Source of the DNA: Narthecium ossifragum
Lineage: Eukaryota > Streptophyta > Magnoliopsida > Dioscoreales > Nartheciaceae
Reading direction: 5' to 3'
DNA: 64,000 bases
Assembly (NCBI GenBank): GCA_963920575.1
Contig: OY986974.1
Span: forward strand, 5,250,049-5,314,048
Positions 32,601-43,185 of this stretch are shown here, piece by piece. The notes under the pieces were generated by a model. The model made no database searches. It had not been told where the DNA came from and saw nothing but the letters and a program-made list of their open reading frames with translations. Position numbers and translations under genes: made by a program. Every line of letters starts with the position of its first letter. The first letter of the stretch is position 1.

Positions 32601-32666
32601 AATGCATATGTTGAGGAATGTGAGAAGGATGAGAATTTGGACAAGAAAACAGCGGACTGTCCTTAA
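23615..32666 (+). CDS. OXA2: OXA2-type YidC/Oxa1/Alb3 membrane insertase with C-terminal TPRs
   Basis: Fourteen exons: 23615-24066, 24173-24279, 24497-24624, 25142-25213, 26234-26335, 26547-26606, 26847-26912, 29939-29986, 31383-31526, 31750-31805, 31912-32029, 32174-32242, 32328-32437 and 32525-32666. All have GT-AG sites and keep frame, giving 557 residues. The N-terminus is Arg/Ser-rich with no acidic residues, as expected for an organelle presequence. The YidC-like core starts near residue 151 (SGLPWWAVISASTVALRL), has hydrophobic helices, and ends near GNSYVRKKLGLP. Residues about 394-557 hold TPR-like helices (ARALVALGQIF, EAAKYLRIAAAY). Family members insert proteins into organelle inner membranes. 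UniProt calls the Arabidopsis relatives ALBINO3-like 2/3, so mitochondrion or plastid is not settled. Confidence 0.93.
27110..29080. other. Unclassified GC-rich insertion in OXA2 intron 7
   Basis: Intron 7 (26913-29938) is 3 kb while most neighbouring introns are far shorter. About 27110-28430 is GC-rich and purine-biased, with poly-G runs near 27360 and 28400. It gives Pro/Ser-rich frames on the minus strand (such as 27114-28043) and Gly/Arg-rich frames on the plus strand, none of which I recognise. A 56-bp unit ending AAAGAAAGAGTYCTACTACA is duplicated at about 28690-28800. A TE origin is likely, but I find no clear ends. Confidence 0.5.
29430..29800. repeat. Tandem duplication in OXA2 intron 7
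   Basis: Two copies of about 180 bp. GAGTTCCTYGATATCTGT, then AGTTTGTAACATAAAAG, a GGGTACTGGTCACA block and GGAGATATACATGTTGGCAA occur at about 29452-29610 and again at about 29629-29790, with small changes. Confidence 0.8.
30167..30609. mobile_element. hAT-type MITE in OXA2 intron 8
   Basis: 443 bp with 13-bp perfect inverted ends TAGGGATGGCAAT...ATTGCCATCCCTA and an exact 8-bp target duplication GTCATGCA (30159-30166 and 30610-30617). The 8-bp duplication and TAGGG end fit the hAT superfamily. Arms are rich in CCCCGACCCCG/GGGGCGGGG. It has no coding capacity and lies inside an intron, so it should be spliced out. Confidence 0.92.
31585..31735. repeat. Degenerate dispersed repeat in OXA2 intron 9
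   Basis: GGGGGCAAATGCCCTACATTT...TTAGAACCCATGACC and the following CCACTTGAGC stretch resemble 59270-59395 in order and spacing. The family was not identified. Confidence 0.35.
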
Positions 32667-33083
32667 GATACATCAGAGCCAGAGATCATGTTTCCAAACT
32701 GGAGGCTCAGGGAACCATCTCCAACTGGAGAACAGAGAAATTTGATTCATACGTTCCATATTTATTTTGTTACTTGTACATTTATTACAGTTTGACAACC
32801 AAATCCAAAGCTTCTTATGATTGTAATCATTGATGTTTGTAACATAATTGTATAAGGATACTAGCAGTTTGCAAGGGCTATAAACAACTAAGCAATTCTA
32901 ATAGCTCAATGGATGTCAATCTCTCAAATAATGCAAATGATTACAAAAGTGGAGTTTTCGTTAAATTATGAAAATTTTAAATATTCCTAACGTCGTCCAT
33001 GGAAGCAAACATATGAATTTCTTATTTACTGCTCAAGCAAAATGGCTATATAACTTACTGCACAAGCATAGTTTTAATAGTTA
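32667..33083. other. OXA2 3' flank
   Basis: Presumed 3' UTR and AT-rich flank after the OXA2 stop. No exact AATAAA is placed with confidence and no gene is seen. It ends at TTA 33081-33083, the likely target site of the PIF element. Confidence 0.6.
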
Positions 33084-33399
33084 GGTCATTCACATCAGCT
33101 TCTCTATTCATCTTGTCTAAAATACTTCAATATATATTACTTTCCTACTTTATAGCTTTCCTATTTACAACACTCATATCAGTTTTTCTAAACCATTCCC
33201 TACATCATTAAAATACTCATTCCCTCATGTTTCTTTTCATATTCTATTTTTCATTTATTATTTGACATTCATATAATTATAGAATTTGTATTATATTACA
33301 TAATTAAACTTTGATTATATTATTTATTAAAATATAATATATATAAATAATAATATATAATTTTATGCCAATACTTCTATTAATTAAATGCTGAAAATT

Positions 33400-33600
33400 C
33401 AACCATCAATTTCTAACGGCCATATCGTCAACGGTCATATTTTAACAAATATATTCTAACAGTCGTTCTTCCAACATCTATATTTTCCATCACATCTCCA
33501 ATGGTCATATTCCAACAACTATATTTCTAACAGTCTTTTTTTTAAAGTAGCTTTCTATTAATAATAGTTTCAACGGTCATATTTTCTCAATACAAGTAGA
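33400..33600. repeat. Subterminal AACGGTCATATT-like repeats
   Basis: Short variants (AACGGCCATAT, AACGGTCATATTT, CAATGGTCATATT, AACAGTC) recur about six times in 200 bp just inside the left PIF end. The similar spacing of ACTATATTT variants suggests clustered subterminal sites. Confidence 0.5.
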
Positions 33601-33687
33601 TCCACTCATTGCCCAAACTCATCTATGATCCACCTAACTTTTTTGTCTTCCATATCAACTTGAATTCTCTCCCATCTACTCTTCTCT

Positions 33688-34901
33688 ATGGATTTCTTCT
33701 GGAAACATCAAAAGGAAATGTATTATGATACTTCATCCGATGAAGAGTTGGAAGAATTGTTGGCATTAAAATGTGTGAAAGAAAGAATGGAGCGCAGAGC
33801 ATGATCAACATCGTGTGGTGGTTCCGATAAGCAACGTGCGTATATTGATCGCAATTTATTGCAAGGACATGAACGCTTATTTAGGGATTATTTTGCAAAT
33901 CCACCAGTGTACCCATCTAAAAATTTTCATAGGAGATTCCGCATGTGTTGTGAGGTATTTATTCGCATTCAAACCGCCGTCGAAGCTTATGAGCCCTATT
34001 CTTAGCAGAAAAGAAATGCAGCCGGAAAGCTGGGCTTATCTTCTCTACAGAAGATAATTGCAGCATTGAGAATGCTTGCTTATAGATTGGTTGCGGATTC
34101 TATAGATGAGTATGTGAGAATTGGAGAAAGCACCGCTACAAGGAGTCTCAAAAATTCGCGAAAACGGTAGTTTCCATCTTTGGTGATGAGTATTTAAGGT
34201 CACCAAACAATGATGACCTTGCTAGGTTGCTTGCACTTGGTGAACGTCACGATTTTCCTGGAATGCTGGGGAGTATCGATTGCATGCACTGGAAATGGAA
34301 GAACTGTCCGAGTGCTTGAAAATGTATGTTTTATGGTCATGTTCATGAACCAACCATCATTTTAGAAGCAGTTGCATCATAGGATATGTGGATTTGGCAT
34401 GCATTTTTTGGGTTACCTGGTTCTCACAATGATATCAATGTGTTAGAACGATATTCTGTTTTCTCTGAACTTACTCAAGGACGAGCTCATGCAGTGAACT
34501 ATTCGATTAATGAACATAATTGCATAATGTGGTATTATTTGGCCGATGGTATTTATCCTCAGTGGGCTACCTTCATGAAAACAATCCCTCTACCATAAAA
34601 TAGCAAAGCCAAGCATTTTGCAATGTGTCAAGAGTTGGCAAGAAAGGATGTTGAGCGTGCATTTGGAGTGCTCCAATCTCAGTTCGCAATCGTACGCGGT
34701 CCTGCACAGTTTTTTGAGCGATAGACACTTAAAGATATTATGATGTCATGCATTATGATGCACAATATGATCGTAGAAGATGAACGTCACATGTACCTTC
34801 ATCCAGATATTACCGCCTATGAAGAAATCAGTGAGAGTCCACCTATAACAATTTCGCATGATCGTACATCCGAGCTTAGCGATCTCGTCGAGCACTTGTG
34901 A
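33688..34901 (+). pseudogene. PIF/Harbinger DDE transposase, broken
   Basis: Starts MDFFWKHQKEMYYDTSSDEE and reaches a TGA near 33802. Frameshifts and stops then alternate to the end (SELSDLVEHL, TGA 34899-34901). Recognisable blocks in changing frames are YIDRNLLQGHERLFRDYF, FRMCCEVFIRI, LRMLAYRLVADSIDEYVRIG, GSIDCMHWKWKNCP (first catalytic Asp), GLPGSHNDINVL (second Asp), YYLADGIYP and ARKDVERAFGVLQ (Glu). This is the DDE_Tnp_4 order typical of PIF-like transposases. It cannot make an active protein. Confidence 0.9.
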
Positions 34902-35499
34902 AACTTATACAGTCAGACGTAGTTTTAGCTTTGAGTTATGCATGTTTGTGCTATGTTTAAGTTGAAGTTTGTCTTTATTATCATATTTCAATTAAGAATA
35001 TAATTGACAATTTGTATCGAGTCAATGTTGCAAGAAAAGAAATTGCACCTTTCTGGAAGATCATGATGGAGCTATACATGCTACTTACAAACTACAACCA
35101 CAAATAATGGATGCATTCAATTTTTTTCAACTGATGGTGCTGAAGACCATTCCCTACTATCATCCACAAAATAGAACAATGTTTATGTTAAGATACAAAA
35201 CCATAATTGAATTCAAAGATGCAAATCATTAAGTTTAAGACATTTTGCGGAACAAAAATTACATAGTCACATCATCTTCGTCAAGATTATGGCTTGAAGA
35301 TGTGCAACATATTTCCTTTGCACATCATTTAAAGTGCTTAAATCTGTCATCATGATTTGCATCTCTTTCTCCCTCCATTGCATTTCAATCTTATCTCGTT
35401 ATATATCAATTTTGGCATATGCATCCTGAGCCTTTTCTATCTTCGCATGAGCCTTCTCTCTCTCCGCCAAAGCCTTCTATCGTTCAATAAACCCTGTAG

Positions 35500-36965
35500 T
35501 TTCTGAGTTTTGCAGTTTAGTACCACGTAGTTTCAAAATTATCAAAAACTACTTCAAGTTATATAATAGTGCAATATAAACCCATCATCCGACGTCGTTA
35601 CTACATTTTAACGGCAAACCAGTATTTTGACCGGTTTTCGTCAATTTTGACTGGTTTGTTGACGTGGGAAGTGAGAGAGAGATACGAGAGGGAGGGAGAG
35701 AGAGAGAGCACCCATCACGTCCGTCGACAGCGAGCCGCCGGTGCCGTAGATCCTCTCGCAGAGGTCGACGATCTCCGTGGGGAAGCACGGATCCGTCCGT
35801 TATGTGCCGTAGATCCCCTCTGGGCTCGCAATCTCTTCCCCCTTCTCCTTCATCCAAAGAGTCCTCCACCACCATAGACTCTGTTAGCGTCTCAAACCCC
35901 ACGCTGCCCTCCTCTGAATCCGTTTCGAGGACAATCGCGTTGCAGTCCGACGACAACGACAACTCCTCATCCTCGTAGCTCAGCTCCACTCTTTCTCCCA
36001 TTCCCACAGAGACCTTGGACACAAAAGCCTCCCTTTCCTCCTCATCATCGTCGTCAAGCACGATGACATGGTCACCAGCCGGAACCCTAGAGCGGGTACC
36101 CCTATTGGAGATGCTTGTCTCGCCTCCTCTGGTGCCGCGCGCAGCTACTGGAGCTTAGCATCACTCGTTGCTCTGCTTCGCATCACCCGCTCACCGGAAT
36201 CCATCGCCCTCTCTCCTCTCTCTCTAAACCTTCGAGTGAGCTACTGGAGCTTAGCATGAGAGGCACAACGGGACCGGAGGCGCCGGAGCTCCCCGTTGCT
36301 CTGCTTCGCATCACCCGCTCACCGGAATCCATCGCCCTCTCTCCTCTCTCTCTCTAAACCTTCGAGTGAGCTATTGGAGCTTAGCATGAGAGGCACAACG
36401 GGACCGGAGGCGCCGGAGCTCCCCGTTGCTCTGCTTCGCATCACCCGCTCACCGGAATCCATCGCCCTCTCTCCTCTCTCTCTAAACCTTCGAGTGAGCT
36501 ACTGGAGCTTAGCATGAGATGAGAAGCACAACGGGACCGGAGGCGCCGGAGCTCCCCGTTGCTCTGCTTCGCATCACCCGCTCACCGGAATCCATCGCCC
36601 TCTCTCCTCTCTCTCTAAACCTTCGAGTGCATGTCGGCGCTCTGGCTCTGAAGGTCAAAATTGATCATCGTCAGCAATTTTTGATCACGTCAGCAATTTC
36701 ATAAAAACAAGTAGTCAAAATAATAAAGAAAAGGTCAAAATTGATGAATCTTCGGATGTCACTTTTCTCTCACGTCAGCAAATCACGAGAAAACCAAAAA
36801 AAAAGTCAAAATTATTGAAATTGACTGGTTTACCGTCGACTTAGTAACGACGTCAGGGCGGTGGCACTAAACTGCATAGTTTTGAAAGTTAGATGTACTT
36901 TTACGTGATTTTTAAAGATGATGGTACTAAACTGCAAATCCTGAAAACTACAGGGTACCAAAGTG
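35500..36965. mobile_element. MULE-like insertion (Y) inside the PIF element
   Basis: Imperfect inverted ends of about 130 bp: left CCCTGTAGTTTCTGAG, then TTTGCAGTTTAGTACCA and GACGTCGTTACTA, mirrored at 36800-36960. These ends resemble those of the Pack-MULE at 8250 (CACTTTGGTACCATCAAG type). No exact 9-bp target duplication could be fixed. It interrupts the 3' part of the PIF Myb-like ORF. Inside is an acidic minus-strand frame at 35670-36061 that I do not recognise, and a four-copy tandem repeat. Confidence 0.65.
36165..36640. repeat. Minisatellite, four copies of about 130 bp
   Basis: CTCTGCTTCGCATCACCCGC recurs at 36171, 36299, 36429 and 36562, spacing 128, 130 and 133. Copies are near identical and each ends with GAGCTACTGGAGCTTAGCATGA or a variant. 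The repeated open frames here are a by-product. Confidence 0.9.
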
Positions 36966-37259
36966 TTATTTGGCCTTAATCTTTTCATTCTCAATGGTCA
37001 GGTGCTCTAGCCATTGTCTTTCGGCTTGTGTCATTCTCTCTGCACGTTGTAGCTTCTTATCTTCTGCTCACTTAATAAATACCCCATCAAATTCCGATGA
37101 ATCTTGGCTTTTACCCTCTCCCTTTTTTTGTCTCTCCTTCGCGACCTTTCGACCCAATAGCCTTTTCAAGTCAACAGATGCTGATATGGATGTGTTATCT
37201 TCATCCAAACCTATCGCATTTGCTGTAGAAAAGGAGCATGACCCGAATTGCTTTCTTTT

Positions 37260-37800
37260 AGAAGAGGTTTGGCCAACTTGAGCAATCCATTTTGGTTAGG
37301 GCCTTAGTTTGTTCCAACAATGCTCAAATTGAAAATGGCTACTTTAAATACTGAGATACATCTTTTTAGCCTCTTCAATTTACAAAAACCCATCAAATAT
37401 AAGATATCATCATATCAAAATAAGAAATATTATATCGAATTAACTTAATATAAATGAATGTTAGTTACCTTATCTTGTTCATTACAACCCGATGGCCGCA
37501 ACGCCTCAATTTGAGCCAAAAAACCCATGAACTTATTCACAACAAGTTGAATACTTGACCAACGATTGCTTAGAGACTTTTTCAGAGCGATTTGAGTACT
37601 TTGATGTTGTGTACTCATCATAATAACACTTAACTTTTTTCCAAAACGTCGTTCCCTTTTGATCGGTCCCATGAATAGCATCCAAACTAGTATTTAACCA
37701 TGCCGAGACAAGTATAGTATCTTCTTTTATGGAGAAATTCCCACCTCGCACCACTCTCTTGCCTTTGCTTGTTTCATTTACTTGGATCGGAGAGTTCAAT
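37260..37800 (-). pseudogene. PIF-associated Myb/SANT-like ORF, broken
   Basis: Minus-strand frames give RGGNFSIKEDTILVSAWLNTS, DAIHGTDQKGTTFWKKVKCYY, then in another frame KKSLSNRWSSIQLVVNKFMGFLAQIEALRPSG. This is the trihelix/Myb-like protein of PIF/Harbinger elements, often annotated as glutathione S-transferase T3-like. A frameshift lies near 37600. The C-terminal coiled region continues at 36970-37260 but is cut at 36965 by the MULE-like insertion, resuming at about 35300-35500. Confidence 0.85.
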
Positions 37801-38600
37801 CCAAACTGTGATTTTTGTCGGTTAGGTTAAGTTTCATCTTCACATAGAGCATTGTAGAAATCTTCACTTTTTTGTGAGTCCATAAGCTATCAACAATATG
37901 AACTATTTCAAATATAAAAAAGAAGCTAAAGAAAATGGAAATACAAAATAGCCAAACAATGAGAAATGGTAATAAACATTCGTACATGCTACATGATAAC
38001 CAATCCAACACTGATACAAACATTAGCACATGAGTAATTACTCATGGAAAACCATTAGTACATGCAACATTTTTCTGTTTTCTTGTTCCTTGTTCGTTGT
38101 TTTTTGAAAAAAGCAGTGATGAGGACAATGTTTGCCTATTCTTCTCTCACAGGCATTGCTTGACTCTTAAATGACTAATGAGAGATGTTCAAAAGAGTTC
38201 TATAAACAGAGGTTTTGTCAGTTGCTGCATTGGAGTTGGTTTAAGAAGTGAGTTGAGATTAATAAGAACTTTCGTAGGCAATTATGATCTTAAAAACAAG
38301 AGATGGCACTACATAGTTTGTTTTCAGATTGATTGCCACAAGAACAAAAGGCAGGAAGTTGATCAAGATTTTTCTTTGGTAGATCAAATCCATGACTCAT
38401 TGAGAATGGATGTGGTGAAGTGTACAAGCTATAATTATATCAATGCACATTGACACATGCATTCAAGTATCCATCTTGTCATAGGCAAAACCAAAACTAC
38501 CCACCTCACCAAATTGCCTCACCATTTGGATCTTAGCTATCTGGCTCAGACTACCCACATGATGCATCTCTCATCAGTCATTTAAATGTGGCATGTACCT

Positions 38601-41131
38601 TGTCGCGCCCCGACCCGCGAAAGCCCAACCGGGCCGGGCGACGCGAACCGGAACCTAACAAACGCGGAAAAACAAGCTGACGAGGGTTCCCTCTAACCTA
38701 TTGGTCTCCCTAGCAATTCACCAAAATACCCTCAACAAAACAAGGTTAATTAGCAAATCTCGAACCTCAGATTAAAAACTCAAGAAGATTTAATTATACA
38801 AATCCTCGGAGAGGGGAAGATTCAAAGTACAACATTACTCCCGTAGGAGGCTATCTAACATAAGATAAAAGCAGTAAATGATCACCACCTCTCAAAGTCC
38901 ACCTGGCGCCGCCGCACCGCCAACCAACTGCCCGGTAAGGGCCAAAGAAGAAGAACCGACGCCTGCACCTGCAAAACGCAGCCCCGGGTAGGTGTGAGCA
39001 CTAAGCTCAGTAGGGATCTACACTACGTCACACAGAAGGAAGAGGGAAACGCAACAGTGTCGCCCTCAAGCCAGACTCGAGTGAGCTACAATGGTCCCAT
39101 TACCATTCACCGGTGATCTCTAGGCATATCCAACCATGGTCACCCCAACGGACTGGGCCCATCCTGAATACGCCTAGTGTCGTAGGGTTCCAGCTGTGGT
39201 CACCCAACTCGCCATGGGCCCACACTAATGTCCCTACTGACAGGAATGGACACTGCCCAAAGAAATAAGACCCGTCACCGGTGGCATCCTCAACACCTGA
39301 CTTGAGGCCGACACGACCTCTACAAACATCAAGCATCAGGTGTACCAGTCCTCTAAGCCTATCATTAAGTTTGACTGGACACCACAATTCAAACCGGGTC
39401 CAAACTACCCAACCCCGGTCCTAGGGCTAAGTCCGAGCTTCCAGCCTCGGGACGGCGACCCAAGGATCACCCACGCCCTAACCAATGCAACTAATGCACA
39501 ATCAACAATGCATGCTATGACATACACAAACAGGAGATAGGTATGCAACAGTATGGCAAACATCATATAAGTCTACTGGATCGCTGCAGCGGTACCACCA
39601 ACCGCTGCCAGCCGATCCGCAGCGGGTCCCGGCATTACGACGGTACCATGACCGTTGACCGCAGACTCCTGCAACGGGAAGCAACCCCGAAAACCGCTCA
39701 TGAACAGTAGAAATATAATATTATAATTCGACATATAATATTATATTTAAAAACACCAAATGTTCTCTACTAGAGGCTATTTGATCTGGTCGATCCGACA
39801 TCCAAACAACGTCGGATTCAAGATCCAACTTAACCACCAGTAGAGCTACATGTATGGATCAACATATCCAAAATCCAAAATCATCCAACGGTTGGATTAA
39901 CGGGAAAACGCTAATGAAAACCACTAATCAAAACTAACTTTCTAATTAATTGCTGCAACGCAGCCCTCCAGCAAACAATTCATAAGAAATCGTAGAAAAA
40001 TCGGAAAAATACGAAACAAGATGGAATGGAAAGCTAACGAAGTGATCTACAACTATTATGTTTAGCAAAATCCAAGATCATGTACTCGCCGGCCGGAAAA
40101 CGCGCCGCAAGCCGGCTGTTTCTCAAGAACAGCAGAAAAACAGAGAATCCGAGCTTAATCATGTAATAAACCTACTCAAAACTCAACTGATCAACATGAA
40201 ACTCAAAACAGTTATTCTAATAGGTAAGAAGCATCTACAAGCATGAGGATCAACAGATCCAACGGTTGGATCACGCGAAACCCACTTAAGAACACTCGTA
40301 GGTAGAAGAACCTACCCAACTGCGCATTCCTCGGTTGATCCCTCGCAAACCAGTCACCAACACGACCTCAAACCACCTCAGCAACCTTCCTCTCGTCTCC
40401 ACGAATCCAAAAAGCTTTAGAACACCCAATTTGGTGGTCGGAGGAGGGAGAACGGCGAAGAAGAAGCTCGCCGGCGGAGAAGAGAAGAAGCAGAGCACCG
40501 CGGGAAAAGAAAGGAAGAAGGAAGAAGAAGAGAAGAGAAGAGAGGGAAGAAGAAGAAGGGAAAGCTCGGGGGAAAGCCAGGAAAGCCGGAGGAAAGCCTG
40601 GGGGAGGGGAGGGAAAGTCCTCCCTCCCCTGACAGGGGAAAACGATGGTCGGCTACCGTCATCGCGGAAGAGAAAAAACCCACCGACTGTTTGATCACGA
40701 GTCCGATCGATCGCTCCTACGAGCGATCGATCTCTCCCGAGCCGCAAACAGCCCCAAAACCTTCTGCACTAAGCTATCGATCTCCAAAGCATGTCAGATC
40801 GATTTGGCTAGCAAGGCAAGATCGATCTCATTAGCAATCCAGATCGATCTCCTTCGCCCAGAAAGGCAAACTTGGGCTAAAACACAAGCCCAAGCTCAGA
40901 TCTTCCGATCTCGGGTTCACCTAGCCATTCTAAACAAACACTAACACAAGTAAGGCCAGTGTGTGCACACGCGGGTGTGAAACAAACCAACAAGGCACAA
41001 TTTACGAAATTGCCCTTGTGGTCCAAGAAACAATACGATCCACCGGATCGCGCGCTCGACGCGAAACAAACCAACGAGCCACGGGCCCGACCCAGCCGGT
41101 CGACCCAGGAGTAGAGGGACGGGTCCTCACA
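38601..41131 (+). mobile_element. Solo LTR, copy 3
   Basis: 2531 bp with the same TGTCGCGCCCCGACCCGCG start and GGGACGGGTCCTCACA end as the copy at 1778-4077. The middle is shared with the partial copy at 1-1135. No internal retrotransposon genes are present. Flanks are TACCT on the left and TCTAC on the right, so there is no clean target duplication. ATCGAT pairs occur at 40706/40726, 40776/40798 and 40821/40843. It sits inside the PIF element. Confidence 0.85.
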
Positions 41132-42681
41132 TCTACCCAAAAAGAAGAAGTGCTTAATAAGAGCCTTGGATTGTTAATTTACTCATCGTAAATACTCATG
41201 GAAAACCGTGAGCAATTAATCATGGAAAACTCTTGGATTGTTAATTATCTAATAGGTTTTTATTCCAACAAAACTCTTGGTTCTCATCATCCTATACAAT
41301 AGACTTTGATTGTTAAATACTAATGGAAAACCACCAGCCTAACTCACAAAATTACTCATGAATAACCCACAAAATTTCCCTTAAGTTGGTTGCCTAGTTA
41401 AAATCATTCATCAAAATCAGAGAACAAAAACCACCATAATGCTACAATCATTCATCAAAAAACAAAAACCATAGCTTAAGCAGGGAGATGAAGATCACTC
41501 ATTCAGATGAGAACCCCAAGAACAAACCCACATATAAGATAAGATAGGGAGATGAAGATCAAACAATAGATACACTGGATTGTATATGGTCAAAGTTCAC
41601 ATAAAGCATCTTCTAAAAAAAAGGGATAAATTGAAGACATCGAAAACATTGAAGCCTATACATGCTGATGCAAGAAAACGATGGTGGAGGCAGGTGGAGG
41701 TCACCAGTGGTCGAGGAGGACAGTCGTCGATGGTCGAGGAGGACGATCGTCGGCGGTAGGATCAGTTGAAGAGCTTGGAGGGGGGCTAGTGCTCTCGTTC
41801 AGAGGTAAAAGAGATAGGTAAAATAAATGATCTCACTTTATATGCTTTAATATAAAATAATGGTTAGGGAGATGAATAGTGCTCACTATTCATCTACTGT
41901 TCATCTCCCCGGGTTTAGAGTAGATATAGGGTAACTGATGTGGGCTTAAAATTCAGCTTTCCCTACTGTAGCTATCCTATATTAAGGGAATGGAGGTATA
42001 TACGGGAGCTGATGCGGGTGCCCTTGCATGTCATATTTGGCTTTTAACCCAGGTTAAGTCCATTTATTCAATGAAATTGGATGGCAGAATGCTTTTGTAA
42101 TCCTTTGCATGATTTGATGGGCTCAAACGATGTTGTCATTTGCAATTAAACGAGAATTGAAGGACGTCAATGTCCATCCGCATCATATTTTCAACTCAAC
42201 AAACCACAGTTTCAAATGGGCTTTTTGATACCCATAATACCCTAACGTGAAAGGACTTAAATACCATTCTAAAATATGGTGCTTTGAGTACTTAAACCCT
42301 CATAAATCTATTTCCTTAGATTTCATCATAAAAACCCTACACCACATCACATCACCAAACACTACATCTCCTTCTCCAACCCAAACCCTAAACCCCTTCT
42401 CCAAACCTCATTCTCCATCCAAGATCCAAACCCGAAACCCATCCAACATCACTACTCTTACACCCTTCCAACACTTCCCCATTCTCCGCTATAACCTCTT
42501 CTCATCTTACATTATTCTTCTCTATCCAACGAGCTCTCAAACTCCATTTCTAGCATCCATTGTAATCTTAACGCGTGTCAGGATGAAGTGAATAGAGAAA
42601 TTGAATGATGGAGCGAATAAGTCGATGAAAATCCAGAAGAAAATGTATGCAACCAAGGAATGCGTGTCGTTTTTTATGTTT

Positions 42682-43067
42682 TCGGAATTATCAGCCCCAA
42701 CGCTATGCTCTCGGTAGTATCAGACCGATATCATAACTAGTAGTCTCGGTACCACGATACCGATACTATGAGCATTCATGTCGGTATATAAGTACCAATG
42801 CGACCTGTCATAATATTGGTTTCAAAGCATTGTATCGGTAGCCACGTACCGATATAGTAGCTCAACCCCTCGGTACTTACGTATCGATGGTAATATGTCA
42901 TGGTATTGATTTCAAAGCATTGCATCGGTAGCAATGTACCGATATAGTAGCTCAACCCCTCGGTATTTACGTACCGATGGTAATCTGTCATGGTATTGAT
43001 TTCAAAGCATTGCATCGGTAGCAATGTACCGATATAGTAGCTCAACCCCTCGGTACTTACATACCGA
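42682..43067. repeat. Left TCGG-N10-CCGA array in MULE D, partly a 90-bp tandem repeat
   Basis: Sites start at 42682, 42711, 42746, 42781, 42835, 42870, 42925, 42960, 43015 and 43050. Seven keep TCGG-N10-CCGA exactly and three have one or two altered bases in the right half. From 42835 on they come in pairs 35 bp apart within a 90-bp tandem unit (CTCAACCCCT at 42861, 42951 and 43041). The inner flanks are TA-type (TCGGTA...TACCGA), unlike MULE B. Confidence 0.85.
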
Positions 43068-43185
43068 TAGTAATTCAATTGAAACGATATCAAGGTAACG
43101 AGATCTATGTATTGTGATCTTCTATATACCACCATTCACTACATTTTAATCTCAAATTTCATCATATTTGTCATGTTAATTGCAG

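Larger units (their letters stand above)
33084..42023. mobile_element. Degenerate PIF/Harbinger element with nested insertions
   Basis: The left end GGTCATTCACATCAGCT (after TTA) and the inverted right end AGCTGATGCGGGTGCCC (before TTG) match at 13 of 17 positions. The flanks TTA/TTG are compatible with a decayed 3-bp TWA target duplication. Inside are the two PIF-type genes, both broken: a DDE transposase on the plus strand and a Myb/SANT-like ORF on the minus strand. Insertions inside it are a MULE-like element (about 35500-36965) and solo LTR copy 3 (38601-41131). Without these it would be roughly 5 kb. The boundaries are inferred from the weak end match. Confidence 0.65.

Noticed and set aside
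35585..36061. Acidic minus-strand frame in the MULE-like insertion as a captured gene
   Set aside because: Possibly captured, but I could not assign it to any family, so no product is claimed.
38601..41131. Target duplication for solo LTR copy 3
   Set aside because: Flanks TACCT and TCTAC do not match; the LTR ends are assigned only by likeness to copy 2.
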